A stretch of DNA of 64,000 nt, taken from Arbacia lixula (taxonomy: Eukaryota; Echinodermata; Echinoidea; Arbacioida; Arbaciidae). The stretch is from NCBI GenBank assembly GCA_963669155.1, contig OZ022583.1, forward strand, positions 13,901,105 through 13,965,104, in the 5' to 3' direction. Below are positions 33,870 to 46,291 of the stretch, in pieces. Positions within the stretch are counted from its first letter, which is position 1; the number at the start of each line of letters is the position of its first letter. The position numbers and the translations under genes are program-made. Below the pieces are notes generated by a model that worked only from the letters and a program-made list of their open reading frames with translations, ran no database searches and had not been told where the DNA came from.

Positions 33870-35380
33870 AAGTATATCCGTTAACACTATTTTTACCAGG
33901 CAAACTAGTGTTTTGAAGGGTGTTGCGTATATTACTTGTGCCAAAATGCACCAGTGGTGCATGAGGAGGTTAACCAAACTTTTTTTTCTGTGTTCCAGCA
34001 AATAGTTGACAAGTCTCCAGGATATCAAACAAAACATAAACACGTAAAGCAAAGCGCTAGGCATATCTGACACAATGTGTCACTTTTATCTTGCTTCAAA
34101 AGTAAACCACATATTTAAGTGATGAGATACCTATTACAATTCAGAAACATGAGCGATACGCCTAATATTACCATGTGTATATATAGTACTCGTGCCATAA
34201 TCAACATTAAACTAACAACGCCGCCACGTGTCTTTTTTTTTTTTTGCAAATCACAACTCATTGCTCATTCCTTGTGTGAAGAGTATAATGTCAAAATACA
34301 TACATGAAACGTGTACTGTGAATGCTTACACACGAGTATTCATTGTGAAGGTACATATAACATTCAAAGATATAGGGTTAGAGTGGTGAGACCAACATTC
34401 AATTCACGAGCTTTCCATTCCATTCTTTTTTTCTTTTTACAGTTCTAGAGAACTGTCATACGATTTTGTCGCGTTAAGGGATCGCAACAAAAGTTATAAA
34501 ATTCAATCGTTGTATCATGTCTAAAACGACGATTACCGTGATTACAGGCCTTCATGACGGTATAGAGGTTGATATTTGAAAATGTACAAGCTCATGGCGC
34601 TAGATAAGGAAAATTTCTCAGAAACATGAACGGAAAGAAGAGTGAAAGTGAATTATAAGAAAGAGGTTTTCTGATCAAACGTGAATAGATTTGAACAAGG
34701 AGGGTAACGAAAGCTCTTCCTTTTACTTCCCAGATCCAAAATGAAAACGCAAGTATGAAAGCTAGTGAAATTTTGAGAAAGAGATTTTATATTAAAGGAG
34801 AACGCGAAAAAGAGAGTCAGTAATTCGATATAAAGTTGAGCATACAGAACATGCAGAACGTTGCTGAATAATATGTGACATTCTGCGGCGTAGAGCCATT
34901 AATCATTTATGATTAAGAATGAAAAGAAGCTTTAAAGGCAGACATTGGCCATGCTGAATGAATGTGTTTATGTGTAAACAGAAAAGAAAAATTCCTGAGA
35001 AAGAAGAGGAGAGAAAACATTTTATATGTGCATGGAATGAAATGACATAATGAAACATGTAAGAAAAAGTGATAGACGGATAGTGGGAGAGGGTGGATGG
35101 GTTTTAGAGGAAGATTTAAGCACTCAAACATATTGAGTTCATATTCACATTTTACACTCTCATATTCTCACTCTCTCCTATATAATCTCACCCGCTTATC
35201 GTTCACGTCACTCATCTCAGCAACACACAAGACATACAAACAGGCCTAAAAACTATACACAGACAGTTGTAATTAAGTACCATTCCAATTTTGTAGGATC
35301 TATTAAATAAATTCGAAATCAATAAAGATCAATAAATACATATTGCAATACAATGAGGCAAGTTAAATATGAGTTCTGAG
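33870..35380. repeat. Diverged spacer below copy 5
   Basis: The first part (33870-34780) is unassigned. From about 34790 it contains weak versions of the array spacer, including an ATCTCACCCGCTTATCG block (35184-35200) related to the ATCTCACTCGCTTATC block of other units. This unit is the most diverged in the array. No gene supported. Confidence 0.5.
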
Positions 35381-35387
35381 AGATTCT

Positions 35388-36017
35388 TCACAAGGAGACG
35401 ACATCGATGATTTCCTCCTCGGCTTCTTGGTGACTTGTTCGACGACTAAGCGAGGGTGGCGAAGGGGAAGTATGACGTAGTAGCATGTTGTCGTCGTTGC
35501 AATATGGCGAACAGCACCATGGAGAACCTCCAGTGAGTGCGGGCGGCACGGCGGCTCCCACCCCGAGGTAAGGCGAGAAGTGAGTAGCAGCCGTATGGTA
35601 GCCAGGCATCGGTGGAGCGATCCGCGGCATCGCTGGCATCACGGTGTAGGGAGAGTAGCGGGAGACTTGGTGCCGGTAAAATACCGGGCTGCATTGTAGA
35701 GGACTGGTGATCGGCCCGACTCTAGACGGCTCCGCGAACGACAAGGACGTGACATCAGAGGGTGAAGTAGCGATCGGTGTGCCGGTAGCTGGAGGTGGTG
35801 ACGGAGGAGGGGTTGGTGGTAGCTGGTAGGAAGGCGTATACGCAACAGGTGGCATGACGGGTGTTGAAACAGGTTGCGGTGACGGACTCCTCACCACTCG
35901 TCCTGCGCCGATCTTCCTGCATGTTGCAGCCAGCATGGCCAAAGGACTAGGCTTTCCGAGGTCGGTCGAGTCAGCAGACGGTAGCTGTAGATACTTGGAT
36001 GTTGACACTTTCGGCAT
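35388..36017 (-). CDS. Zinc-finger-less Sp5-like protein, array copy 5 (short form)
   Basis: Intact 209-aa ORF, about 29 residues shorter than its siblings, entirely through in-frame losses. About nine residues are missing just after the SP box (KIGAGRVVRS) and about twenty between the Cys cluster and the C-terminus (PYCNDDNMLLRHTSP). The SP box and the C-terminal EAEEEIIDVVSL are untouched. The Cys cluster is reduced to WCC. The TATA box is TATATAT (36121-36127), initiator A at 36094, leader 77 nt. The usual AATAAA has become AATAGA. Retention of both end motifs despite deletions suggests they are the functional parts. Confidence 0.75.
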   Translation of the reverse strand: MPKVSTSKYLQLPSADSTDLGKPSPLAMLAATCRKIGAGRVVRSPSPQPVSTPVMPPVAYTPSYQLPPTPPPSPPPATGTPIATSPSDVTSLSFAEPSRVGPITSPLQCSPVFYRHQVSRYSPYTVMPAMPRIAPPMPGYHTAATHFSPYLGVGAAVPPALTGGSPWCCSPYCNDDNMLLRHTSPSPPSLSRRTSHQEAEEEIIDVVSL

Positions 36018-36093
36018 TGTCAGGCTGTGAAGTTGATAATGCTGAGAAGATGGTATGTTCGGGATGTGCTCGAGTTGAAAGTAGGAGCGTGAA

Positions 36094-36127
36094 TGAAATT
36101 ACGAATCACATCAGCCTGCTATATATA
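36094..36127 (-). promoter_or_regulatory. Core promoter of copy 5
   Basis: TATATAT variant of the TATA box and the usual initiator with A at 36094. The upstream CCAAT box is present (about 36281-36285), and AGAGCTTTATCAG replaces AGAGGCTTATCAG at the GATA-type site. Confidence 0.65.
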
Positions 36128-36770
36128 CCCTCCTGCCCATCAACTCCGCCATCGGGCTGGAATAGGGCTGCCCACTTAACGTGCTTAACTGCGCTCTAGA
36201 GATCAGAGCTTTATCAGATCTCACCCGCCTCGCCGCCCGAGCCATCCCTTAGCTGTCAGCAGAGGCCATCGGGTAGACCGACCAATCAGCAACCCGCTAG
36301 TTATTGTTCTCGTGTTCACCATGACAAGATCTACGTTGACGTTCTGAACAATCAGAGATTCTCAATGGCCATGCTATTCTCAGACCAGAAGAGTTCATGA
36401 TCAGACTATGACCGTGAACAATAGAACTTGGAAAGGGGTCCAATGGTAATTCCCATTATTCATGCGCCTTTTATTGTAAGAATGACCCCATATTCCCTCC
36501 TCGTTAAGACGTGTATAAAAGCACCGTAAAACCATTCTCGAAGACTTGTCGTAACAAGACTTGACCGAGAAGCATTTTTTATTCACAAACTAATCGCATG
36601 ATTTTTTAGATCATTATATTATAGGATTGCTGTAGAAACGGACTTCCAAAAGACTAAGCCCATAACTTTATGCTGATAACGAAGCATCTTTATTTCGTTA
36701 TCACATTTCCTTCTCCCGATTATGCTTTCAGGCGTAGGTGTTATATAATATACATGTACATATTTCATGC

Positions 36771-36813
<43 letters not shown>

Positions 36814-37974
36814 GTAATTAAACTTCAGAAACCGTTAAAACAAAATCGTAAGTGAAACTCTCCATGTTAACATCTTACACCATTTCCATGAAAGGAGTTG
36901 TCTTTATTATATATTGCCGAATCATAATATTCGCTGAATGAAAACAAATGTTTTTCGACAATTATGGAAGCCATGAAACCTTGGTAATCTTTGACTCTAG
37001 AAGGCTGCGTTTTTAACATGGTTAATGTGAAATTTTCGATTGATTAGTTGTATGTCAATTGGATACACCTACACGTTTCCTCCCTCAAAGCATATAGGCC
37101 TAGACCTCTTAATTGAAACAAATACAATCTCTTCGTAGATTTTGAGGTGAAGATATCTTACATTTCTTTGCGAATTTTTGTATCGCACAATTAGACATAC
37201 CAAGTAGGCATACAGTGCGTATCTTGAATGATCGATTCGTTCATATTAAGGATTAAAGATCACATTTCGATCAGTTGTATCTGTCGCGTCCATAATCATA
37301 TCCGGGTTGGATGGTTGACCAGTCTTTAGTTGTTAAACTCCTCTTTCATGCTTTCTTGAGAGTAGGAGATCTGAGAGTTCTCTGAACTTTCCCAACAAAC
37401 CGTCTTGCCCATTGTGAACATAACTGTCATGACTGTATAGCTGTCAACTCGGACCATCAGCCAAATTGACCAATCAACAACCAGCATATATGCGAACCGA
37501 ATTATCAAACTCAATTGAATATTTCCAATGTAGAAATCGTGCTTGGAGTTCCGTTGATTTGGAATCACTCTTTCAATGCTATAATGAGTATTAGTTAGTC
37601 ATGTAAATCACAATGAATGTAGGCAAGCTGGATGCGGTTGATTTAGAAATCAAACATGATAATGCAATGATATATTCATTGAACATGGTGAAATCGAATC
37701 CAATATCCAATATTAAAATATTGTACCGCGTTTTATGAAATAACAATCGTAACAATGACAATGTTTATCGTGACAGTACTTATTGATTTGCACTAATCTT
37801 CCTACACAAATCAATGAGGATTGACTGTGTTTGGGGGTGAAATTTAAATCAATTCAAGTATCTTTGTTGATTTTCCAGACATTCTCTCTCATATGTCCAC
37901 CGAACTGTTGTCTCTTTCTCTAACCAAATTACTCACCCCCCCCCCCACACACACACACTACTAAAATAAAACTT

Positions 37975-38009
<35 letters not shown>

Positions 38010-38189
38010 TTATCTCTCTCCCTGCTCCCATGTTTCTTCAGGAATGTGAGGTCCCCTATTTGGTCATTATTAGCCTATCATCATGATTATGACTGTTATT
38101 CTGACTTTTCCGATTTGTTTTAGTCTGTCCGGATGGGCGGGTGAAACTTATATTAACTTTCATTATCTTTGTTAGTTCAGAGACGTTCT

Positions 38190-38307
38190 ATCTCTCTCTG
38201 TCTCTCTCTCTGTCTCTCTCCCCCTCTCTCTCTCTCTCCCTCTCCCTCTCTGTCTCTCTCTCCCTCTCTCTCTCTCTCTCTCCCTCTCTCCCTCTCTTGC
38301 CCTCTCT
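38190..38307 (+). repeat. Long CT-rich (polypyrimidine) tract
   Basis: About 118 bases almost entirely C and T, with scattered G. It is the longest polypyrimidine tract in the window. Confidence 0.85.
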
Positions 38308-39330
38308 CTGCTCCAATGTTTCTTTAGTCTGCGTCTCATTTGTGATCTGCCTGGTCTATTACATTGAGTTTAGAAAGCGTCATCTCTTAGATCTCGCATC
38401 AGTCGATAAACGTGATAGACGAGTGACCAGCTCCAATCATGAAGGGATGAATAGATACAGGATATCAAGCTTCCAGCTTCACATAGATCTTTGCCGCCAA
38501 TTGTTCTCTATTCTTCCTTACATAGATGAGAAGTGGTACAATGGTTGAAGTTCCAGGCAGGCTCCGTCAATCATGCGGCTCTGCTCGCGGTGCTTGACAA
38601 GATCGTGACAAGAAGGGAACCAATGAGAACATGGTTTGATTGAGGCGAAGAAACCCAGAAATGGGAAGTTCACGGATGCAAGCATCGGAAGAGCATGAAA
38701 CCGTAAATTATTATAGAGAGATAGAGTGTAGTTCAATATAAAAAGGAGATGTCGTGATCAATAGTTGAGGATGCTAGAAAAGGACACAATGTGTTTGTGT
38801 TAGTATGATTAAGGTAGTAAAGACGTTATACGAGTTTCTGTTAAATGTGTTTGGCAGATATTTTACGTTACATGATTTTTTGCGGCTTACATCCATAATT
38901 CCAAATATGATTAACAATAAAACATATTAAGAAGAAATCGAATGTGTGTCTGTATTGGTCAAAAGAAGACGGGAAACATTTCCTAGAATGCAGGACGTTG
39001 AACGTGAAGTGTAGGAATGAGATCGTGTGTGGTATAATTATGGAAAATAATTGTATTTCTATTTCTCTTAGAATATATTATTGGTATAGAACGGAGGAAG
39101 AGAGAATGTGGTCAGACAGAGACGAGACATTAATTAATCATGTTAATGTAAATATAATAAGGAATCAGAGTTCGTGGAGATTCTGACCGTCTGCTGGTAA
39201 AATTTAATTAGAATTCAATTATCTTTATTGAATTTCAAAACGTTCTCTCTCAGTTTTCTACCTGACTTGTGTTTATTTATCTATAACCAAATCACTCAAC
39301 CTTCTCCTCTCTCACAAACACACACACACA

Positions 39331-39372
<42 letters not shown>

Positions 39373-39392
39373 TACATACACACACACTCACA

Positions 39393-39432
<40 letters not shown>

Positions 39433-40012
39433 TCTCTCTCTCTCTCTGCTCGCACGTTTCTTAAGTCTGCCTCTGTCTCATTGTGATCTATCTGTCTATG
39501 CAGTCTAGTATTAACATGGGTATAGAAAGCGTCATCTCTTAGATCTCGCATCAGTCCATAAACGTGAAAGACGAGTGACCAGCTCTAATCATGAAGGGAT
39601 TGGGCCTCAGTCAACGAATTGAATAGATACAGGATATCAAGCTCCAAGGTTCACATAGATCTTTGCCGCCCATTGTTCTCCATTCTTCCTTACATAGATG
39701 AGAAGTGATACAATGGTTGAAGTACCAGGCAGGCTCCGTCAATCACTCGTCTCTGCTCGCGATGTTTGACAAGATCGTGACAAGAAGGGAACCAATGAGA
39801 GCATGGTTTGATTAAACGTCAAGAAACCCAGTAACGGGAAGTTCACAAATGCAAGCATCGGGAGGAATATGAAACCGTAAATTATTGAAGAGATATACAG
39901 TATACATCAATATAAAAGGAGATGACGTGATCAATAGTTGTGAAGGTACATGTGTGAGCGAATGCTAGAGAAGGACGCAATGTGTGTGCGTATACATGGT
40001 GTTAAAACACGC

Positions 40013-40016
<4 letters not shown>

Positions 40017-40074
<58 letters not shown>

Positions 40075-40075
40075 C
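40017..40075 (+). repeat. (GA)n microsatellite
   Basis: About 28 GA units, facing the CT/CA tract at 39315-39447. Confidence 0.9.
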
Positions 40076-40948
40076 GAGAGATCTGGTCGAAGTGTTACAC
40101 CTCACGACGATATGTGAAGTATGATTAAGAAAAAAAAGGACAATTGATGTGTTTGGCTGAACGGGTGATATTTTTACAGAACAAGATTTATGGCTTACAT
40201 CCATGAATCCAAGTATGACCATGATGACTAACAAGGAAACTAATTTATTCTAACAGAAATCAAGTGTGTTTGTATTAAGATAGAAAAGAAATAACCCAGA
40301 TATAACATACATCGAAAGTATGTCTGCATTGGTCTAAAAGAAGATGTAAACCATTTCTGAGAATGACGGGCGTGGAAAACGAAGTGTAGGAACGCGATCG
40401 CTTGTGGAATATTATGGTACATAATTGTATTACTACATTTCATACAATGTATTTGTGTAGAACGGAGGAAGAAATCAATGTGGTCAGACAGAGAGCAGAC
40501 AAGAACGTGTAATCATTAATGTCCTGTGGGAGAGACAGCTTCTTTGAGAGGAAACGGATAAGAAGAGAGAAAGACGGATAGCGAGAGAATATACAGACAA
40601 GACAATACTTTATAGCAAGACAAGTGTGTCGTATATATACATGTCGTTTGTGTTTATGTTGGTCAGAGAAAACTCTGATGGATATTGTTTATGTTGCCGC
40701 TCTAACAGTCTAAATAATATACACCGGAATCGTTCTCACACCATTCCAATATCTCTCGTACACTCACTTTCTGATGTTCAATCATACATCGTTCATCTCA
40801 ACTTCAAATACAAATTATATTCAAACACGCATACAAAAATATCCACTGAAACTTGTATATAATTCCATTTCCAATATGACTGGATTTATTAAATAAATAT
40901 ATATTGCAATATGGTAAGGCAAGGTAAATCAGAGTTCGTAAAGTTTCG

Positions 40949-41668
40949 TTACAAGGAGACGACATCGATGATCTCCTCCTCGGCTTCTTGGTGGGTTGAT
41001 CGACGACTAAGCGAGGATGACGAAGTGGCAGGCTGACTGTGGTGAGAGTAGACGCCGCATTCATGTGTGGCTGCCACATGACGTGGTAGCATGTTGTCGT
41101 AGTTGTAGGGTCCTTGGTGTTGGATAGAGTACGGCGAACAGCAACAAGGGCAAGCGCCAGTGAGTGTGGGCGGCATAACGGTTCCAAACGCGAGGTAAGG
41201 CGAGAAGTGAGTAGCCGCCGTATGATAGCCAGACATCGGTGGAGCGATCCGCGGCATCGCTGGCATCATGGTGTAGGGAGAGTAGCGACTAGAGACTTGG
41301 GGCCGGAAAAATGCCGGGCTGCACGGCTGAGGACTGGTGATCGACCCGACTCTAGACGGCTCCGGGAACGACAAGGTCGTGGCAGCAAAGGGCGGGGTAG
41401 CGGTCGGTGTGCCGGTAGCTGGAGGTGGTGACGGAGGAGGGGTCGGTGGTAGCTGGTAGGAAGGCGTACACGCAACAGGTGGCATGGCGGGTGTTGGAAC
41501 AGGTAGCGCCGACGGACTCCTCACCACTCGTCTTGCTGACGAACGTGATGATGTTGCGCCGATCTTCCTGCATGTTGCAGCCAGCATGGCCAGAGGACTC
41601 GGCTTTCCGAGATCGGTCGAGTCAGCAGACGGGAGCTGCAGATACTTGGATGTTGACACTTTCGGCAT
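40949..41668 (-). CDS. Zinc-finger-less Sp5-like protein, array copy 6
   Basis: Intact 239-aa ORF with canonical SP box. One extra Ser (PQVSSRYSPYTMM) arises from an in-frame three-base insertion near 41288. The Cys cluster is CPCCC; the C-terminus is EAEEEIIDVVSL as in copy 5. TATA (41771-41778 region, TATATATA), initiator A at 41745, leader 77 nt, AATAAA at 40885-40890. Shares ATTSRSSARR-type residues after the SP box with copy 1, unlike the TTSPCLTARR of copies 2-4, 7 and 8. Confidence 0.78.
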   Translation of the reverse strand: MPKVSTSKYLQLPSADSTDLGKPSPLAMLAATCRKIGATSSRSSARRVVRSPSALPVPTPAMPPVACTPSYQLPPTPPPSPPPATGTPTATPPFAATTLSFPEPSRVGSITSPQPCSPAFFRPQVSSRYSPYTMMPAMPRIAPPMSGYHTAATHFSPYLAFGTVMPPTLTGACPCCCSPYSIQHQGPYNYDNMLPRHVAATHECGVYSHHSQPATSSSSLSRRSTHQEAEEEIIDVVSL

Positions 41669-41744
41669 TTTCGGGTTGTGAAGTTGATAATGCTGAAAAG
41701 ATGGTATGTTCGGGATGTGCTCGAGTTGAAAGTAGGAGCGTGAA

Positions 41745-41778
41745 TGAAATTACGAATCGCATCAGCCTGCTATATATA
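41745..41778 (-). promoter_or_regulatory. Core promoter of copy 6
   Basis: TATATATA variant of the TATA box and initiator A at 41745. A CCAAT box lies upstream at about 41932-41936. Confidence 0.68.
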
Positions 41779-41849
41779 CCCTCCTGCACATCAACTCCGC
41801 CATCGGGCTGGAATAGGGCTGTTCACTTAACGTGCTTAACTGCGCTCTA

Positions 41850-44167
41850 GAGATCAGAGGCTTATCAGATCTCACCCGCCTCGCCGCCGGAGCCATTCCT
41901 TAGCTGTCAGCCCAGGCCATCGGGTAGACCGACCAATCAGCAACAGGTTAGTTATTGTTCTCGTGTTCACCATGACAAGATCTACGTTGACGTTCTGAAC
42001 AATCAGATATTCTCAATGGCCGTGCTATTCTCAGACCAGAAGAGTTCATGATCAGACTATGACCGTGAACAATAGAACTTGGAAAGGGGTCCAATGGTCA
42101 TTCCCATTATTCATGCGCCTTTTATTGTAAGAATGACCCCCAATTCCCTCCTCGTTGAGACGTGTATAAAAGCACCGTAAAACCATTATAGAAGACTTGT
42201 CGTAACAAGACTTGACTGAGAAGCTTTTTTATTCACAAACTAATCGCATGATTTTTTTAGATCATGATATTGTAGGATTGCGGTAGAAACGGACTTCCAA
42301 AAGACTAAGCGCATAACTTTATGCTGATAACGAAGCATCTTTATTTCGTTATCACATTTCCTTCTCCTGATTATGCTTTTAGGTGTAGGTGTTATGTAAC
42401 ATACATGTACATATTTCATGCGATGATAATGATGATGATGATGATTGTATTCAAACCTCAGAAACCGTAAAAACCAATTCGTAAGTGAAAGTCTCCATCT
42501 TAACATCTTACATCATTTCCATTAAAAGAGATGCCTTTATTATTCATTGCCGAATCATATATTCATTGAATTAAAAAAATGTCTTTTGACAATTATAGAA
42601 GCCATGAAACCGTGGCAATCTTTGACTCTAAAAGGCTGCGTTTTTAACATGGTTAAGGTGATAATTTTCGATTGATTAGTTGTATGTCAATTGGATACAC
42701 TTACACGTTTCCTCCCTCAAAGCGTAGAGGCCTAGACCTCTTAATTGAAACAAATATAATCTCTTCGTGGATTTTGAGGTGAAGACATTTTCCTTTTCTT
42801 TGCGAATTTTTGTATCGCACAATTAGACATACGAAGTAGGCATACAGTGCGTATCTTGAATTATCGATTCGTTCATATTAAGGATTTAAGAGCACACTGC
42901 GATCAGTTGTATCTGTAGTGTCCATAATCATATCCGGGTTGGAGGGTTGACCAGTCTTTAGTTGTTAAACTCCTCTTTCATGCTTTCTTGAGAGTAGGAG
43001 ATCTGAGAGTTCTCTGAGCTTTCCCGACACACCGTCTTGCCCTTTGTGAACATAACTGTCATGACTGTATAGCTGTCAACTCGGACCATCATCTAAATTG
43101 ACCAATCAACAACCAGCATATATGCGAACCGCATTATCAAACTCAATTGAATATTTCCAATGTAGAAATCGTACTTGGAGTTCTGTTGATTTGGAACCAC
43201 TCTTTCAGTGCTTTAATGAGTGTTAGTTGGTCATGTGAATCACAATGAATGTAGGCAAGCTGGATGCGGTTAAATTAGAAATCAAACATGATAATGCAAT
43301 GATATATTCATTGAACATGCTGAAATCGAATCCAATATCCAATATTTAAATATTGTACCTCGTATTATGAAATAACAATCGTAACAATGACAATGTTAAT
43401 CGTGACAGTACTTATTGATTTACACCACATACGGTCAATCCTCATTGATTGATATGTGTAGCGTCTGCTAGTTTGGCCATACGGGCTGGAGAAATTTAAT
43501 TAGAATTCAATTATCTTTGTTGAATTTCAAAACGTTCTCTTTCAGTTTTCTACCCGACTTGTATGTATTTCTCTAACCAAATCACTTAACCATCTCCTCT
43601 CTTACAAACACACACACACATACACTCTCTCTCTCACACACACACACATACATACACACACACTCACACAAACACACAAACACACACACCCTCTCTCTCT
43701 CTGCTCGCACTTTTCTTAGTCTGCCTCTGTCTTATTGTGATCTATCTGTCTATGCAGTCTAGTATTAACACGGGTATAGAAAGCGCCATCTCTTAGATCT
43801 CCCATCACTTGATAAACGTGAAAGACGAGTGACCAGCTCCAATCATGAAGGGATTGGGCCTCGGTCAACGAATTGAATAGATACAGGATATCAAGCTTCC
43901 AGCCTCACATAGATCTATGCCGCCCATTTCTTCTCTTTTCTTCCTTACAGAGATGAGACGTGGAACAATGGTTTGAGTACCAGACAGGCTCCGTCAATCA
44001 CGCGTCTCTGCTTGCGATGTTTGACAAGATCGTGACAAGAAGGGAACCAATGAGCGCATGGTTTGATTAAAAGTCAAGAAACCCAGTAACGGGAAGTTCA
44101 CAAATGCAAGCATCGGGATGAATATCAAACCGTAAATTATATAAGAGATATACGGTGTCCATCAATA
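41850..44167. repeat. Array spacer between copies 6 and 7 (first part)
   Basis: Plus-strand TATA (42165), a short interrupted GAT tract (42422-42446), the AT-rich spacer, and a CT/CA compound tract (43608-43702). At about 44167 a TIR-bounded element begins. No gene. Confidence 0.6.
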
Positions 44168-45493
44168 CACAAGGCATTAGCAATATTGTGTCTCGCCCAC
44201 TTGCGAAAATAACCAGAAATATCGCGATCTCCGTTGCTACGCAAAAGAACACTGAAACAAACAAATAAGCAACTTTAAACAGACAACATCAAAATCAGGT
44301 GCAAAATAGTGACTTTGAATAAATTTGCATAAATGTGCATGAGTAATGTTTGCCTAAATCTACATCAGTAATGCTCACACATGCTCACACAATTCTGTGC
44401 ACAAGTTAGGAAGCCTTCACCAAGAGTCTTGCAAGTAAACTTTAATGTATGACCTCAAATGACCTTTGACCTTATCATGTGACCTCTTACAGCACAATAA
44501 CATGCAGGTGCCCCCAGTGCATCCATCATCCAAGTTTGATTGCCATTGTAGCAACATGTGATGAGTTATGTGTGATAAGAGAGTCTTGCAAGTAAACTTT
44601 AACGTATGACCTCAAATGACCTTTGACCTTATCCTGTGACCTCCAACGGTACCATAACATGAAGGTACCCCCAGTGCATCTATGACCCAAGTTAGGTTGT
44701 AATCCAAGCAACCTATGTGAAGTTATTTGTCAAAAGAGAGTCTTGCAGGTAAACTTTAACGTATGACCTCAAATGACCTTTGACCTTATCCTGTGACCTC
44801 CAACAGCACCATAACATGTAGGTACCCCCAGTGCATCTATGACCCAAGTTAGGTTGTAATCCAAGCAACCCATGTGAAGTTATTTGTCAAAAGAGAGTCT
44901 TGCAGGTAAACTTTAACGTATGACCTCAAATGACCTTTGACCTTATCCTGTGACCTCCAACGCCACCATAACATGAAGGTACCCCCAGTGCATCTATGAC
45001 CCAAGTCAGGTTGTAATCCAAGCAACCCATGTGAAGTTATTAATCAAAAGAGAGTCTTGCAGGTAAACTTTAACGTATGACCTCAAATGACCTTTGACCT
45101 TATCCTGTGACCTCCAATGGTACCATAACATGAGGGTACCCCCAGTGCATCTATGACCCAAGTTAGGTTGTAATCCAAGCAACCCATGTGAAGTTATTTG
45201 TCAAAAGAGAGTCTTGCAGGTAAACTTTAACGTATGACCTCAAATGACCTTTGACCTTATCCTGTGACCTCCAACGCCACCATAACATGAAGGTACCCCC
45301 AGTGCATCTATGACCCAAGTTAGGTTGTAATCCAAGCAACCTATGTGAAGTTATGGATCATAAGAGAGTCTTGCAGGTAAACTTTAACATTTGTGACGGA
45401 CGACGGACGACGGACGACGGACGACGGACGGACGACGGACGGACGCCATTTGGATCCCTTAGTCTCGCCTTCACCTCCGGTGGGCGAGACAAA
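44168..45493. mobile_element. TIR element carrying a 157-bp minisatellite
   Basis: Array homology is interrupted between ATCAATA (about 44167) and AAAGGAGATGACG (45494). Inside, TGTCTCGCCCAC (44189-44200) and its complement GTGGGCGAGACA (45480-45491) form short terminal inverted repeats. Just inside the right one is an ACGG-rich run (45396-45446). There is no transposase; this looks like a non-autonomous DNA element with an expanded internal minisatellite. The exact left end is uncertain by about 20 bases. Confidence 0.65.
44424..45390 (+). repeat. 157-bp minisatellite, six units plus a partial
   Basis: GAGTCTTGCA recurs at 44424, 44581, 44738, 44895, 45052, 45209 and 45366, exactly 157 bases apart. 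On the minus strand each full unit contains four AGGTCA-type half sites: GGTCAcaggataAGGTCAaAGGTCAtttg followed by AGGTCA, that is DR1 and DR4 arrangements recognised by nuclear receptors. Later units are nearly identical, indicating recent homogenisation. Confidence 0.9.
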
Positions 45494-45591
45494 AAGGAGA
45501 TGACGTGATCAATAGTAGAGAAGGTACTATGACAGAATGCTAAGCGAATTAGGACGCAATGTGTGTGCATATGCATGGTGTTAAAACACGC

Positions 45592-45622
<31 letters not shown>

Positions 45623-46225
45623 TCTGGTCGAAATATTACACTACACGATATGTGGCAAGCTCTTGATCAATGCAAGTATGATTTATGATTAAGATGTCTG
45701 TATTGGTCCAAAAGAAGATGCAAGCCATTTTTGAGAATGAGGGGCGTTTAAAGCGAAGCGTAGGAACGCGAGCGATCGCCTGTGGAATATTATGGTACAT
45801 AATTGTTTTTCTATATTTCTTACAATGTATTTGTGTAGAACGGAGGAAGAATGTGGTTAGACAGAGAGTAGCTAATGTACGTGTAATCATTAATATCTTG
45901 TGGGAGAGAGAGCTTCTTTGAGAGGAAACAGATAAGAAGAGAGAAAGGCGGATAGCGAGAGAACATAGAGACGAGACAATATTTAACATCACTACAAGTG
46001 TGTCGTATGTATACATGTCGTTTGTGTTTATGTTTGTCAGAGACAACTCGGATGGATATTGTTTATGTTGCCACTCTAACAGCCTAAATAATATACACCG
46101 GAATCGTTCTCACATCATTCCAATTTCTCTCGTACTCATCTCAACTTCCAATACACAATATATTCAAACACGCATACAAAAATATCCACTGAGACTTGTA
46201 TATAATTCCATTTTCAATTTGACTG
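45494..46225. repeat. Array spacer between the element and copy 7
   Basis: Resumes the array consensus immediately after the element: (GA)n (45592-45618), the common 3' flank and AATAAA (46228-46233). No gene. Confidence 0.6.
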
Positions 46226-46291
46226 GATTTATTAAATAAATATATATTGCAATGTGGCAAGGCCAGGTAAATCATAGCTCGTAGAGATTCG

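Larger units (their letters stand above)
36200..40880. repeat. Array spacer between copies 5 and 6
   Basis: Longest full spacer: plus-strand TATA (36514), (GAT)n (36771-36811), poly-C/CA (37937-37959), (CT)n (37975-38010), a long CT-rich tract (38190-38307), a second module with (CT)n/(CA)n (39315-39447), a (GA)n tract (40017-40075), and the common 3' flank. The block 38640-39180 closely matches 1130-1740. No supportable gene. Confidence 0.6.

Noticed and set aside
44424..45390. CRISPR-like array
   Set aside because: The direct repeats are contiguous 157-bp minisatellite units without short repeats and unique spacers, in a eukaryotic context.
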